Source of the DNA: Myxococcaceae bacterium | GTDB taxonomy: Bacteria > Myxococcota > UBA727 > JABDBI01 | Assembly: GCA_016000045.1 (NCBI GenBank) | Contig: JAECQY010000001.1 | Coordinates: forward strand, 62,001-126,000 | Length of the DNA: 64,000 bases | Direction: 5' to 3' | Program-made: the position numbers and the translations under genes | The notes under the pieces: model-generated | Databases searched by the model: none | What the model was told of the DNA's origin: nothing | What the model saw: only the letters and a program-made list of their open reading frames with translations | Shown here: positions 18,921-27,985 of the stretch, one piece after another | Numbering within the stretch: the stretch's first letter is position 1 | Layout: each line of letters opens with the position of its first letter

Positions 18921-19723
18921 TCGAGCCTATCCGCTTTAAACCCAAAAAATCCTTTGGGCAAAATTTTCTCAAAGACGCCAATGACCTGCGATCGATTGCG
19001 GTGGCTGCTTGTCGTTTGCGTGAAAAGGAGAGTACTCGGGTTTTTGAAATTGGGGCCGGATTGGGGGCTTTAACGGCCTCTTTATTGGAGCAGCAGGCTC
19101 AAGTGGAAGCGATTGAACGGGATCGGGATTTAATTCCCATTCTTCGACAGACATTCCACTCTGCGTTGGAAACAGGCCAGCTGATCTTGCACGAAGCCAA
19201 CGCCACAACTTTTTTCTCAGCTTACTCTTCTAAAGTGGTGATCTGTGGCAATTTGCCTTATCATCTCACCAGCAGCATTTTATTCGAGATGGCGAAACTG
19301 CATTCTTGCTTAAGCGGTTGCGTGTTTCTGATGCAAAAAGAAGTTGCAGAACGAATCGTAGCCAAGCCAAACAATCGCGTATACGGACTCCTGTCGGTTC
19401 TGCTGCAATCTCGATTTGAAGTGCAAATCCTCCTTCATATTCCGCCAGAATCCTTTTGGCCTTCGCCCAAAGTAGAATCCAGTGTTTTAGAACTGAAGCC
19501 GCGTAGCAATCCTAGCGAAATCGATTGGGAAAAATTCGTACTTTTAGTCAAAGCGGCTTTTTCTCAAAGAAGAAAAACTTTAAGCAATTCGCTCAAAAAA
19601 TTTGATTCGATTGAATCTATTCTACATTCAATCCCTATCTCCCCTCAAAGTCGAGCTGAAAATTTATCCTTCCAAGAATACGAAAGAATTTTGCAATGTC
19701 TAGAAGCTGGCAAGAAGAATTAA
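18917..19723 (+). CDS. rsmA: 16S rRNA adenine dimethyltransferase RsmA (KsgA)
   Basis: This enzyme dimethylates two adjacent adenines in helix 45 of 16S rRNA using S-adenosylmethionine. The sequence (268 residues) has KSFGQNFLKD at the start, SAM motif I EIGAGLGALT, the catalytic NLPYHLTSSI and the C-terminal FSQRRKTLSNSL. It is coupled to secA by an ATGA overlap and overlaps the next gene by 28 bases, so secA-rsmA-kamA-like is one operon. Confidence 0.95.
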   Translation: MIEPIRFKPKKSFGQNFLKDANDLRSIAVAACRLREKESTRVFEIGAGLGALTASLLEQQAQVEAIERDRDLIPILRQTFHSALETGQLILHEANATTFFSAYSSKVVICGNLPYHLTSSILFEMAKLHSCLSGCVFLMQKEVAERIVAKPNNRVYGLLSVLLQSRFEVQILLHIPPESFWPSPKVESSVLELKPRSNPSEIDWEKFVLLVKAAFSQRRKTLSNSLKKFDSIESILHSIPISPQSRAENLSFQEYERILQCLEAGKKN

Positions 19724-20760
19724 GAAGATCTCCCAAATCAATTGAAGACTTGGAGCGTTTTTTGGTTCTTACGGATTCGGAACGTTCAGCTTTGTTGCAA
19801 TTAAGCTTGAAAGGCGGATTGCCGTTCCAAGTGACGGAACATTTCTTAAAGCAAATCAACCCAAACGATCCGAATGACCCTCTAAGACAGCAAATTGTTC
19901 CACGAGAAACAGAGTTTATCCCATTCGATTTAGAACGCCGCGATCCCCTCGGAGAAGAAGATCACGAAGCAGTTCCCCATTTGATTCATCGATATCCGGA
20001 TCGAGTTTTATTGCTTGTGACAGACCGGTGTGCCAGCTATTGCCGCTTCTGCACCCGAAAGCGTTGGGTGGGTCAAGGACCTACGCCAAACCTGGAAGAT
20101 TTCCAAAATGCGCTTACCTACATCCGGTCTAATCCCGCCATCAAAGAGGTCATCTTCTCAGGAGGGGATGCGCTTTTGCTAAGCGATCGCAGGCTACTGG
20201 AGTTGATTCGAGCGGTTCGCTCCATTCCTTCCGTTGAGATCATTCGCCTGGCGACTCGCATGTTGGCATTTGCTCCCCAGAGAATCGAAGATTCCCTGCT
20301 TCAAGAGCTGAAGGCTTATCAGCCGATCTATTTTCTCACGCACTTTAACCATGTCAACGAATTGCCACTGGAAACTCAAGAAGCCATTCTCCGCTTAGTC
20401 GACAACGGATTTCCCGTCCTGAATCAAACCGTGCTTCTCAAGGACATCAACGATTCTTTTCAAGCGCTGTCGGAATTGTTTCGTAAGCTGACTTATTTGC
20501 GTGCAAGACCGTATTATTTGCATCAATGCGATCTAGCGCCCGGGACCGAATCTTTTAGAGTCCCTTTTCAAAGAGCCCTGGAGCTCCTTGAACAGCTTAG
20601 AGGGCATATTTCAGGCCTATGCCTACCAACCTTCGTGATCGATGTTCCTGGAGGCTTTGGGAAGGTTCCTATTGTTCCCAATTCGATCGTTGAAACTCTG
20701 CCAGATCGCATTCGTCTCAAGGGGTTCCGAGGGAATGAAGCGGATTACCCTTCAAGATAA
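19696..20760 (+). CDS. KamA-family radical SAM aminomutase (EpmB/lysine 2,3-aminomutase like)
   Basis: A 354-residue radical-SAM enzyme with the cluster motif CASYCRFC (C112, C116, C119), then TRKRWVG, EVIFSGGDALLLSD and a PLP/SAM-binding core. The opening SWQEELRRSPKSIEDL is typical of the KamA family. Such proteins move an amino group from the alpha to the beta carbon of lysine. At about 350 residues it is nearer in size to EpmB, which modifies elongation factor P, than to the longer catabolic enzymes. No epmA or efp lies nearby, so the substrate is open. Confidence 0.8.
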   Translation: MSRSWQEELRRSPKSIEDLERFLVLTDSERSALLQLSLKGGLPFQVTEHFLKQINPNDPNDPLRQQIVPRETEFIPFDLERRDPLGEEDHEAVPHLIHRYPDRVLLLVTDRCASYCRFCTRKRWVGQGPTPNLEDFQNALTYIRSNPAIKEVIFSGGDALLLSDRRLLELIRAVRSIPSVEIIRLATRMLAFAPQRIEDSLLQELKAYQPIYFLTHFNHVNELPLETQEAILRLVDNGFPVLNQTVLLKDINDSFQALSELFRKLTYLRARPYYLHQCDLAPGTESFRVPFQRALELLEQLRGHISGLCLPTFVIDVPGGFGKVPIVPNSIVETLPDRIRLKGFRGNEADYPSR

Positions 20761-20769
20761 GAGGATCCC

Positions 20770-22863
20770 TTAGGGCTTGATACACAAAACAAAATCAAAG
20801 CCCTTGGAAGGAATATAGCTCGAAAACGGCGCTTGTTTAAAATCCAAAATCTTGCGATCGCCGGAGCCGCACATCGAACCAACGCGCATGTAGCTGCCCG
20901 GATTTTGATCGACAAACTTCGCAAATTGAATCCAACGATTCAAAGTCCGGCTTCGAGCAATATTCGTGTTTTGATAACGGCGATAGTTCTGGCACGAAGG
21001 CTCTAAAAAGCCCTCCACCAAAGCGCCAACCGTTGCACCCGTTCCTGGAGCCAGCACCAAGCTCGCTACTTTCCGTAGATTTTGCCAGGTCGTCACAGCA
21101 GGAGGACGTCCTCTGCGTTTCGGAGAGGCTGCAAGTTGTTGATAAACCCAACTCAAGACCCCTAAGCTTCCTCCCAACAAGGTGGGTTCGAGCCAACACA
21201 GACGCTCCAGCCCTCTCCAATCTCCGAAATTTCTATCGATTTCTTTCAAATCTTCTTCGTAATAAACACCAGCCAACGACGCAAAATCCGCTAGCGAAAG
21301 GCCTTCTTTCGACAGCATAATTAGCGAACTGGAATCATTGTAGCGTTGATAAACCGTTTTAAACACCGATTCATCGCCCGTCAGGATTGCCATTTGAAGA
21401 AAATTGAAGTTCCACTCATCGGAAAACGCCACGGTCCCGTGCTTCTCGAAGAGCGACTCTAATTGAGCGCTGTCTTTTCGGGAAACGGCTTCAAAAATGT
21501 AACCAACGCCGTCTAACTCTTCCAATCTTGGCAACCGCTTCTTTGTTAGCAAAGACTCTAAAAAGTCCCCATAAGCACATGCAATTTCCCGATTCGGAAT
21601 CTTTAAATCACAAACGATACCGCTCGTCTCCCGCCCCTGCTGACAATCCACGACCGTCAGATAACCGGCGTATAAAAGCAGAGGCCATAAAGCTTTCGGA
21701 TCTTGTTCAAATTTAAAAAAATCAATATTCTTATCAAAGCTCTTGCGAATGATTTCCCGATTTCGAAGCTTGGCCAGATCCTCCTGGATATCCTCGCTCA
21801 CTAAAGCGCGATCAATGAGCTGGGTCGTTCCAGAGGCAACCCAGTAGATTCCCAACTCGCCATTGTCCAGATAATGCGAAATAGACCAAGGATTGTAAAT
21901 GGTAATTCCGCCGATGTTGTAGCCATTGTACCATTCTTTCACTTCCGCCTTGTTGTCCCTTTGCGCCTTCACTAAAAGCTCATCGACCTCTTCTTCCGTA
22001 AAGCCGTAGTAAGGAGAATAGCGATTCGAGAAGAGGCTGTCTTCGGCAAAATTATTCAATCCAGAGAATAGGTTAACACCGCCTACTCGAAGAATACCGG
22101 TCAATACTGCTTTTTCGAGGGAAGGATTTCCTTTCAGTGCAGGGGTGAGGAAGCTTCTGAGTAATTGAATCGCTTCTTTGGCATAACCGTGTTCGGAAGC
22201 CTCATTGATCGGGGTATCGTATTCGTCGATCAAGATATAGACCCCCTTCCCATGATGTGCGTACAGCCAATCGCCTAAAGTAATCAGAGATCCGCCCAAG
22301 CCAATCGTTGGGCTCTGGATCACTTTTTCTCGAATTTTCTCTAAAAAATCGGCTTCCTTTCTTCGGGAAGATTCCCACCAGTCTGAAATTTGATCCAGGT
22401 ACCGATACTCCGCAAATAAACGCACGATGACCCACTCTAGAGCCGTTTGCATCCGCGCGTAGGTTGGTGCTTTGACAGTTTGTAGGTTGAGCAGAAGAGT
22501 GGGATACTGCCCCTGATATTGCCCAATAAAGCCCGGCTCTTGCGAGATCTTCAGATTTTCGAAAAGGCGTCGATAGGGCTGAGGATCCAATCTTTGGCCT
22601 TTCTCATCCATTTCTTCCTTAAAAAAGTATTTCAGCATGTCCATATTGGTGGACTTGCCCCAACGCCTAGGGCGAGTGATCAGAGTGACTTCTTTTCCCT
22701 GCAACAAGCTTTTAATAAACAGGGTCTTATCAACAAAACGTTTGCCTTCAAGGGCTAATTTTTTGAAATCACTGGTTCCACCATAGGAAACCGAAATGGT
22801 TTTTGCTCTTAGAAGCGAGGAGCTTCCTAAAAACAACAAGATGGCTAAAATGTAATCTTTCAT
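20770..22863 (-). CDS. AAA-ATPase-like protein with signal peptide and ankyrin-like region
   Basis: A 697-residue protein. The ATG at 22863 is placed by GGAG six bases upstream and is conserved in the decayed copy next door. Residues 1-20 form a Sec-type signal (DYILAILLFLGSSSLLRA). The ATPase domain follows: ITRPRRWGKST Walker A, VYILIDEYDTPI Walker B, family motifs YGFTEEEV and WYNGYNIGGITIYNPWS. In place of the usual PD-(D/E)XK nuclease there is a region like two ankyrin repeats (about 455-540). A distinct C-terminal domain follows, with LLGGSLGVLSWVYQQL and the closing GFDFVLCIKP. An exported member of this normally cytoplasmic family is unusual. Possible roles: secreted effector or periplasmic protein. 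Confidence 0.75.
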   Translation of the reverse strand: MKDYILAILLFLGSSSLLRAKTISVSYGGTSDFKKLALEGKRFVDKTLFIKSLLQGKEVTLITRPRRWGKSTNMDMLKYFFKEEMDEKGQRLDPQPYRRLFENLKISQEPGFIGQYQGQYPTLLLNLQTVKAPTYARMQTALEWVIVRLFAEYRYLDQISDWWESSRRKEADFLEKIREKVIQSPTIGLGGSLITLGDWLYAHHGKGVYILIDEYDTPINEASEHGYAKEAIQLLRSFLTPALKGNPSLEKAVLTGILRVGGVNLFSGLNNFAEDSLFSNRYSPYYGFTEEEVDELLVKAQRDNKAEVKEWYNGYNIGGITIYNPWSISHYLDNGELGIYWVASGTTQLIDRALVSEDIQEDLAKLRNREIIRKSFDKNIDFFKFEQDPKALWPLLLYAGYLTVVDCQQGRETSGIVCDLKIPNREIACAYGDFLESLLTKKRLPRLEELDGVGYIFEAVSRKDSAQLESLFEKHGTVAFSDEWNFNFLQMAILTGDESVFKTVYQRYNDSSSLIMLSKEGLSLADFASLAGVYYEEDLKEIDRNFGDWRGLERLCWLEPTLLGGSLGVLSWVYQQLAASPKRRGRPPAVTTWQNLRKVASLVLAPGTGATVGALVEGFLEPSCQNYRRYQNTNIARSRTLNRWIQFAKFVDQNPGSYMRVGSMCGSGDRKILDFKQAPFSSYIPSKGFDFVLCIKP

Positions 22864-23037
22864 ATCGTTCTCCACTCAAATTAAAACTGATTTGGACAAT
22901 TTTATTCTACACATGAGTTTAACTTTGGCAAGACTTTGACCTCTCTTGGGCCGAGTCGCGTACGGCCTCCTCGACTATGGCATTCTCGCTAATTCAGACT
23001 CTCTCTTACTTAAAGAGCGTTCATGACAAAAGGGGGA

Positions 23038-23673
23038 TCATTCGGCCTTAATACACAACACAAAATCAAAGCCTCTGCGAGAGATATAAGTCGGAAATGG
23101 GGCTTGTTTAAAATCCAAAACCTTGCGGTCGTTCGACTCACACGTCGAACCAGCTCGCATGTAGCTACCCGGATGGTGATCAATAAATTTCGCAAACTGA
23201 ATCCAATGATCCAGAATTCCGCTTTCAGAAATATCTGTGTTTTGATAGTGACGATCGTTCTGGCACGAAGGCTCTAAAAAGCCCTCCACCAAAGCGCCGG
23301 CCGCTGCACCCGCTCCTGGAGCCAGCACCAAGCTCGCTACTTGCCATAGATTCTGCCAGCTCGTCACAGCAGGAGGGCGTCCTCTGCGTTTCGGAGGGGC
23401 TTCAAGTTGTTGATAAGCCCAACTCAAGGCTCCTAAGCTTCCTCCCAACAAAGTAGGTTCCAGCCAACGACGCAAAATCCGCGAGCGAAAGGCCTTCTTC
23501 GGACGGCATCGTTAACGAACTGGAATCGCTGTAGCGTTGATAAAGCGTTTTAAACACCGATTCGTCACCCGTCAGAATCGCCATTTGAAGAAAATTGAAG
23601 TTCCACTCATCTTAGCCCCTAGACCCAGCGAGGCTCCGGAAATCAGCAAGATGACTAAAATGGAATTTTTCAT
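23038..23673 (-). pseudogene. Decayed copy of the signal-peptide AAA-ATPase-like gene
   Basis: It starts like the gene at 20770-22863 (GGAG, then ATG at 23673 and a signal peptide MKNSILVILLISGASLG). It then jumps directly to the ankyrin-like part, DEWNFNFLQMAILTGDE, out of frame. A second deletion, at TTGGCTGG(A/C) microhomology, joins SLADFASLAG to WLEPTLLGG in another frame. The C-terminal domain to GFDFVLCIKAE is otherwise well preserved. The whole ATPase domain is gone. Two deletions, each with a frame change, make it non-functional. Confidence 0.85.
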
Positions 23674-23782
23674 AGCGTTCTCCGCCTGTACTCAAACCCG
23701 AATCGGTTGAGATGCCCTCACTATACAGACGCAGTTGACTCTTACAAGCCTTCCGCCGAAGCCGAAGAGTGACAATCCTGAC

Positions 23783-24022
23783 TTAGGGGGACTGAAGCGA
23801 GTGATCTCTTAAAATAGAATCCAACCGATCTCGATCTTGATCGGAGTAATCCGGAGATTGAGAAGGGCTCATATCTTGAAGGAGCTGAGACGGTGCACGA
23901 ATTTCCGGCATATCGAGATCGAGGACTCTTCGCTTTAAAAGATCCCACACTCGGTTTTGATCCGAAAACAAGAAATAGCCAGCAGCCAATCCAATTAGTA
24001 CAAGCAGAATAATGCGTATCAT
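23783..24022 (-). CDS. Small single-span membrane protein downstream of dnaN
   Basis: A 79-residue protein with one N-terminal membrane helix (RIILLVLIGLAAGYFLF) and an acidic, Ser/Asp-rich tail. It starts three bases after dnaN ends, so the two share a transcript. No family is recognised. Confidence 0.55.
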   Translation of the reverse strand: MIRIILLVLIGLAAGYFLFSDQNRVWDLLKRRVLDLDMPEIRAPSQLLQDMSPSQSPDYSDQDRDRLDSILRDHSLQSP

Positions 24023-24025
24023 AGC

Positions 24026-25150
24026 TTAAAGACGAATCGGCATCACCACGCAGAGATGATGATCTTCGTGAATTCCGGTGACAATCGCTGGAGAATAGGG
24101 ATCCGTGAAACGCATCATGATATTGCTATCTCCCAAAGAGGCAATGGCCTCCATCAAATACCCAACGCTAAAAGCGATTTCCATATCTGGACCCGCATAC
24201 TCCAAAGGAACATCATCCGAAACTTCTCCCGCTTCAGGGTTCACGCAAGAAACGGTCATTTCGGTCGATTTCAGAGCGAGCTTAACGCTTTGATTTCGCT
24301 CGCTGGTTAAAACAGCCACACGCCGCAAGCTCGCCACAAAGTCTGATTTGGTCGATCGAATAATTTTATCGGACAATTGGGGGATCACTTGCTTATAATC
24401 CGGAAACTTACCATCGATGAGGCGCATGGTGAGCTGGACATCTTCGGTTTTTAGAACCGCTTGCTGCTTGGAAAAACCAAGTTCAAAGACGTGATTTTCA
24501 TCTTGAGCGTGTGATTCCAAGATCTTGAGGACTTCGTTCAGTCCTTTTCGGGGCAAGATAACTGGATGCTCGAGCTTAAGAGGCTCTTGATTCAAACTAA
24601 GTTTATATTGACTGAGTCTGTGTCCATCCGTCGAAACGAAATGGACGGGATCATCGGGATTGGTTCCGGGCTCGACGTAGACTCCGGTTAAATTGTAGCG
24701 ATTTTCATCCAAACTGGAGGAATAGATGGTTTTTTGAATCGCTTCTAAAAAGCCTTTCGAATTTACGCGGCTACAAGCAATTCCTGATACGTCTGCCAGT
24801 CGTGGAAATTCTTCGGGAGGCAAAGCCAATAATCGAGCTTGAGTTTTCCCACTTTTGACCATCAAGTGCTGATTCGGAAGTGCGATCAGCGTTACGTGAG
24901 GACCCGGCAAAAGTTTAACAATATCAAGCAAAGAGCGCGCCGAAACCGTGATCATACCGGGCTGGATTACCTCGCATAAGCGGGTAATTTGAAGTCCAAT
25001 ATCCAAATCGGTGGCACTGAGCCGCAGCGTATGATCCTGAGCTTCCAGATAAACATTCGCTAAAATGGGCATCGTATTTTTTCGTTGTGCAACCCCTTGA
25101 AGCAATTGCATTGCCTTTGAAAGTTCCGATACGGCGATTCGAATTTCCAT
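24026..25150 (-). CDS. dnaN: DNA polymerase III beta sliding clamp
   Basis: A 374-residue clamp that tethers the replicative polymerase to DNA. It shows three topologically similar domains and family motifs: RIAVSELSKAMQLLQGVA at the start, LSATDLDIGLQI, ENRYNLTGVYVE, FVSTDGHRLSQYKL and the closing HHLCVVMPIRL. It is transcribed away from oriC, and dnaA is not adjacent. Confidence 0.96.
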   Translation of the reverse strand: MEIRIAVSELSKAMQLLQGVAQRKNTMPILANVYLEAQDHTLRLSATDLDIGLQITRLCEVIQPGMITVSARSLLDIVKLLPGPHVTLIALPNQHLMVKSGKTQARLLALPPEEFPRLADVSGIACSRVNSKGFLEAIQKTIYSSSLDENRYNLTGVYVEPGTNPDDPVHFVSTDGHRLSQYKLSLNQEPLKLEHPVILPRKGLNEVLKILESHAQDENHVFELGFSKQQAVLKTEDVQLTMRLIDGKFPDYKQVIPQLSDKIIRSTKSDFVASLRRVAVLTSERNQSVKLALKSTEMTVSCVNPEAGEVSDDVPLEYAGPDMEIAFSVGYLMEAIASLGDSNIMMRFTDPYSPAIVTGIHEDHHLCVVMPIRL

Positions 25151-25199
25151 AGGCAGCGTTTATCCTGATTGCTCAGGCAGATCAAGGTCATCCGATGAT

Positions 25200-25700
25200 C
25201 TTTCAATTAAATTAAAAAAACTCATCATCATCATAGGTCCTGTGGAAACTGTGGAAAACTTTTTTTCTTTCTTAAATTCAATGCATTAGGGGTTGATCAG
25301 TCTGTGGGCAAAAGCGTGGGGAATCTGTGGGAAACCTGTGGAAAAAAAACACAGACCTAAATTTCACAGATTTCCCACAAGTTTTCCACAGAAACGCTGT
25401 GGAAAACTTTTCGAAAGAAAACTCGATTTGTGGAAAACAGGCTCCCCTGGGGGGCTCATTTCTGTGGAAAAAGGGGTTTTTTTCCACTGGAGTTTTCGAA
25501 GCTTTCCACAAGGATTCTACACCTTATTCACAAGTTTTCCACAGGGGCTGTGGAAAACTAAATTCACCTAACAAACTGAAATTAAAAGAAAAAATGAATT
25601 AGAGCTCGAGTTTTCCACAGGCAGTGTTACACTTCGCTGCGATTGGATCTGTGGAAAAAGAAATCTGTGGAGAAAGAGAGCCTGATCTGTGGAAAACTTG
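25200..25700. other. Chromosomal replication origin (oriC) with DnaA-box array
   Basis: This gene-free stretch between dnaN and rsmG holds eleven perfect copies of the 9-mer TTTTCCACA/TGTGGAAAA. Starts: 25250, 25337, 25398, 25429, 25463, 25549, 25650 and 25688 (TGTGGAAAA); 25382, 25535 and 25611 (TTTTCCACA). Near copies lie at 25241, 25326, 25371, 25502 and 25666, and TTATTCACA at 25524. All fit the DnaA-box rule TTWTNCACA. AT-rich segments at 25203-25220 and 25561-25602 could be the unwinding element. Neighbours dnaN, rsmG, parA and parB support an origin. Most boxes (8 of 11) point the same way. Confidence 0.85.
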
Positions 25701-26318
25701 TGGGAAGAGCTAAGCTCTCAAAATATACACTTAAGCTTGAGACAAAAAGAGCAGTTGAGGATTCATCGCGATCTTCTGCAAAAATGGGGAGACGTCCATA
25801 ATTTGACGGCTCTCAAAGATCCTGCACTTATTTTGAAAAATCATTATAAGGATTGTCTGTTGGGTCTACACGCTCTTCCGATGGGTTTTTTAGAGCCCAG
25901 TTCCGAAGTCTTCTACGATTTGGGAAGTGGAGCAGGATTTCCAGGTTTGGTGGCAGCTGTCTTGTGGCCTGCGCGAGCGATTGTTTTGGTAGAATCATCC
26001 CAGAAAAAAAGCTCTTTCCTCCATCTAGCCGCTTTTGAAATGGGATTAACTCAAGTCCAGGTTTTATCGAAACGTGTAGAAAATCTTCGAGGTATCCAAC
26101 GAGCGCTGAGCCGTGCCGCGTTCTCTCCGGAAAATTTCAAGATTTTGAAACATGCTTTTGGACCTGAAGCAAAATTGGCTTTGTTTACTTCGTGTGCTTT
26201 TGAACCGGAGTCCTTGGGAAAAGTGAAAATGAGCCTTGAACAAATTTGCAAATATACGCTAGAACCCAACAACGAGCGTCAGCTGGCAGTAGGTGTTTCA
26301 CGTGGAACATCCAGATAA
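25689..26318 (+). CDS. rsmG: 16S rRNA (guanine-N7) methyltransferase RsmG (GidB)
   Basis: A 209-residue SAM methyltransferase that modifies G527 of 16S rRNA. It has KWGDVHNLTALKDP, the SAM loop FYDLGSGAGFPGLV and VESSQKKSSFL. The GTG start at 25689 lies inside the last DnaA box of oriC, so DnaA binding could repress it. The C-terminal coding bases (26294-26309) are a parS site. It leads the rsmG-parA-parB operon. Confidence 0.92.
   Translation: MENLWEELSSQNIHLSLRQKEQLRIHRDLLQKWGDVHNLTALKDPALILKNHYKDCLLGLHALPMGFLEPSSEVFYDLGSGAGFPGLVAAVLWPARAIVLVESSQKKSSFLHLAAFEMGLTQVQVLSKRVENLRGIQRALSRAAFSPENFKILKHAFGPEAKLALFTSCAFEPESLGKVKMSLEQICKYTLEPNNERQLAVGVSRGTSR
26294..26309. promoter_or_regulatory. parS site 1 (in rsmG 3' end)
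   Basis: TGTTTCACGTGGAACA matches the 16-base ParB-binding palindrome with one imperfect pair. It lies 28 bases before the parA start codon, so ParB may both mark the origin and autoregulate parAB. Confidence 0.85.
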
Positions 26319-26336
26319 AAGGGTTTGGGTATATTG

Positions 26337-27119
26337 ATGGGTCGAATCATTGCGGTTGTAAACCAAAAAGGGGGAGTCGGAAAAACGACTACAGCGGTGA
26401 ATGTTGCCGCTGGGCTTGCGTTGTTAAAACATCGAGTCTTATTATTGGACTTGGATCCGCAAGGGAATGCGAGCAGCGGTTTCGGAATCTTTGCCGACCG
26501 AGACTCAGCGACCATCTATCAAGTTCTGATCAAGAAAGCGAAGCTCCAAGATGCGATTCTTCCCACGCAGGTCGATCGTCTGGAAATCGTACCTTCGAAT
26601 ATTCAACTCGCAGGAGCCGAAGTGGAGCTTGTCGGGACTTTGTCTCGCGAAACGCATCTTAAACGAGTGCTTCAAAACCTGGAATCAGACTATCACTATA
26701 TCATTCTTGACTGCCCTCCATCGATGGGTCTGTTGACGATTAACGCCTTGACGGCTGCAGAAGAAGTTCTTGTACCCTTGCAGTGTGAGTATTACGCCTT
26801 GGAAGGGCTCTCTCATCTCTTGGAAACGATTGAATTGGTTCGAGGTTCTCTTAACCCTTCTTTGAAACTGGCTGGATTGGTTCTCACTTTATACGATTCT
26901 CGGAACAAAATTTGTCGACAGGTTGTCGATGAAGCTCATCAACATTTCCCAGAGAAGGTCTACAAATCCATCATTCCTCGGAATGTTCGATTGTCTGAGG
27001 CTCCAAGCCACGGAATGCCGGCTGTGGTCTACGATGCTTCATCGAAAGGCTCCAAAGCCTATATGGGCTTGGCAAAGGAAATCGCCAGCAAAACAGGTAA
27101 AGGAACAGCGAAAAAATGA
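26337..27119 (+). CDS. parA: Chromosome partitioning ATPase ParA (Soj)
   Basis: A 260-residue MinD/ParA-type ATPase that moves ParB-parS complexes. The deviant Walker A KGGVGKTTTAVN, Walker B YIILDCPPSMG and LLLDLDPQGNAS are intact. The ATG at 26337 matches the usual MGRIIAVVNQKGG start; a TTG at 26325 is less likely. It overlaps parB by four bases. Confidence 0.96.
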   Translation: MGRIIAVVNQKGGVGKTTTAVNVAAGLALLKHRVLLLDLDPQGNASSGFGIFADRDSATIYQVLIKKAKLQDAILPTQVDRLEIVPSNIQLAGAEVELVGTLSRETHLKRVLQNLESDYHYIILDCPPSMGLLTINALTAAEEVLVPLQCEYYALEGLSHLLETIELVRGSLNPSLKLAGLVLTLYDSRNKICRQVVDEAHQHFPEKVYKSIIPRNVRLSEAPSHGMPAVVYDASSKGSKAYMGLAKEIASKTGKGTAKK

Positions 27120-27979
27120 GTGCTAAAAAATATCCTTCGGGTTTGGGTAGAGGCTTGGGCTCTTTGATTCCTAAAATCGAGTCTCGACCTCCAGAAGGCT
27201 TGGTTCAGTTGGGGATACAAGAGATTTACGGAAGCAGCGGGCAGCCCAGGCAGCATTTTGAGCCGGAAGCGTTGGAGGAACTTGCTTCAAGCATTAAAAA
27301 GCATGGAATTCTTCAACCGATCGTTGTTCGAAAAGATCCCAAAGGAAGCTATGAAATTGTTGCAGGAGAGCGCCGTTGGCGTGCCGCGGAACGAGCGGGT
27401 CTTAAGACTGTGCCGTGCATTATTTCCGAAGTCTCGGATCGCGACCTATTAACTCTGGCACTGGTGGAGAATATTCAACGAGAAGATCTCAATGCGATTG
27501 AAGAAGCGGAAAGCTATCAGCGCTTGGTGCTGGAACAAGGTTTGAATCAAGAACAGGTGGCTCAAGCTGTCGGCAAAGAGCGCAGCACGGTTGCTAATGC
27601 GCTTCGTTTGCTTAAATTGCCTCCCGCGATTCAAAGCCAGGTGGTATTGAAGAAAATTACGATGGGACATGCCCGTGCACTGGTTTCTTTAGAAGATCAG
27701 TCCTTAATCCATCAAGTGGTGAACCAAATTACCGAGCGGCAGCTTAGCGTCCGTGCAACGGAAGCCCTGGTAGCAGAAAAGCAACGTAACTCTTCTCAGA
27801 AGAAAACGAAAAAATTGGAGTCTGGCGACGAGAAAGAAGTTCGCAGGCGCCTGGAACAGGTTTTGGGAACACGCGTGGAACTTCGAAACCATCAGGGTAG
27901 TGGCACCTTGGTCATTCACTTTGCTTCCATTGATCAGTTCAATGACTTGGTCGATCAGATTACCGCTCGTAAGGCCTAG
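27116..27979 (+). CDS. parB: Chromosome partitioning protein ParB (Spo0J)
   Basis: A 287-residue CTP-dependent clamp that loads at parS and spreads. Motifs: GQPRQHFEPEALEELASSI, the CTP-binding GERRWRA and ENIQRED, the helix-turn-helix LNQEQVAQAVGKERSTVANA, and a C-terminal dimer region after an Lys-rich linker. It begins at an ATGA overlap with parA. Two parS-like targets are visible nearby. Confidence 0.96.
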   Translation: MSAKKYPSGLGRGLGSLIPKIESRPPEGLVQLGIQEIYGSSGQPRQHFEPEALEELASSIKKHGILQPIVVRKDPKGSYEIVAGERRWRAAERAGLKTVPCIISEVSDRDLLTLALVENIQREDLNAIEEAESYQRLVLEQGLNQEQVAQAVGKERSTVANALRLLKLPPAIQSQVVLKKITMGHARALVSLEDQSLIHQVVNQITERQLSVRATEALVAEKQRNSSQKKTKKLESGDEKEVRRRLEQVLGTRVELRNHQGSGTLVIHFASIDQFNDLVDQITARKA

Positions 27980-27985
27980 AGCGGT

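Noticed and set aside
25221-25234. ATC repeats next to the AT-rich part of oriC as a DnaA-trio
   Set aside because: Trios read 5'-TAG-3' on the bound strand; here the repeat is ATG/CAT, so neither strand fits.
25241-25700. Regular short repeats as a CRISPR array
   Set aside because: The unit is only 9 bases, occurs in both orientations and has irregular spacing; DnaA boxes explain it.
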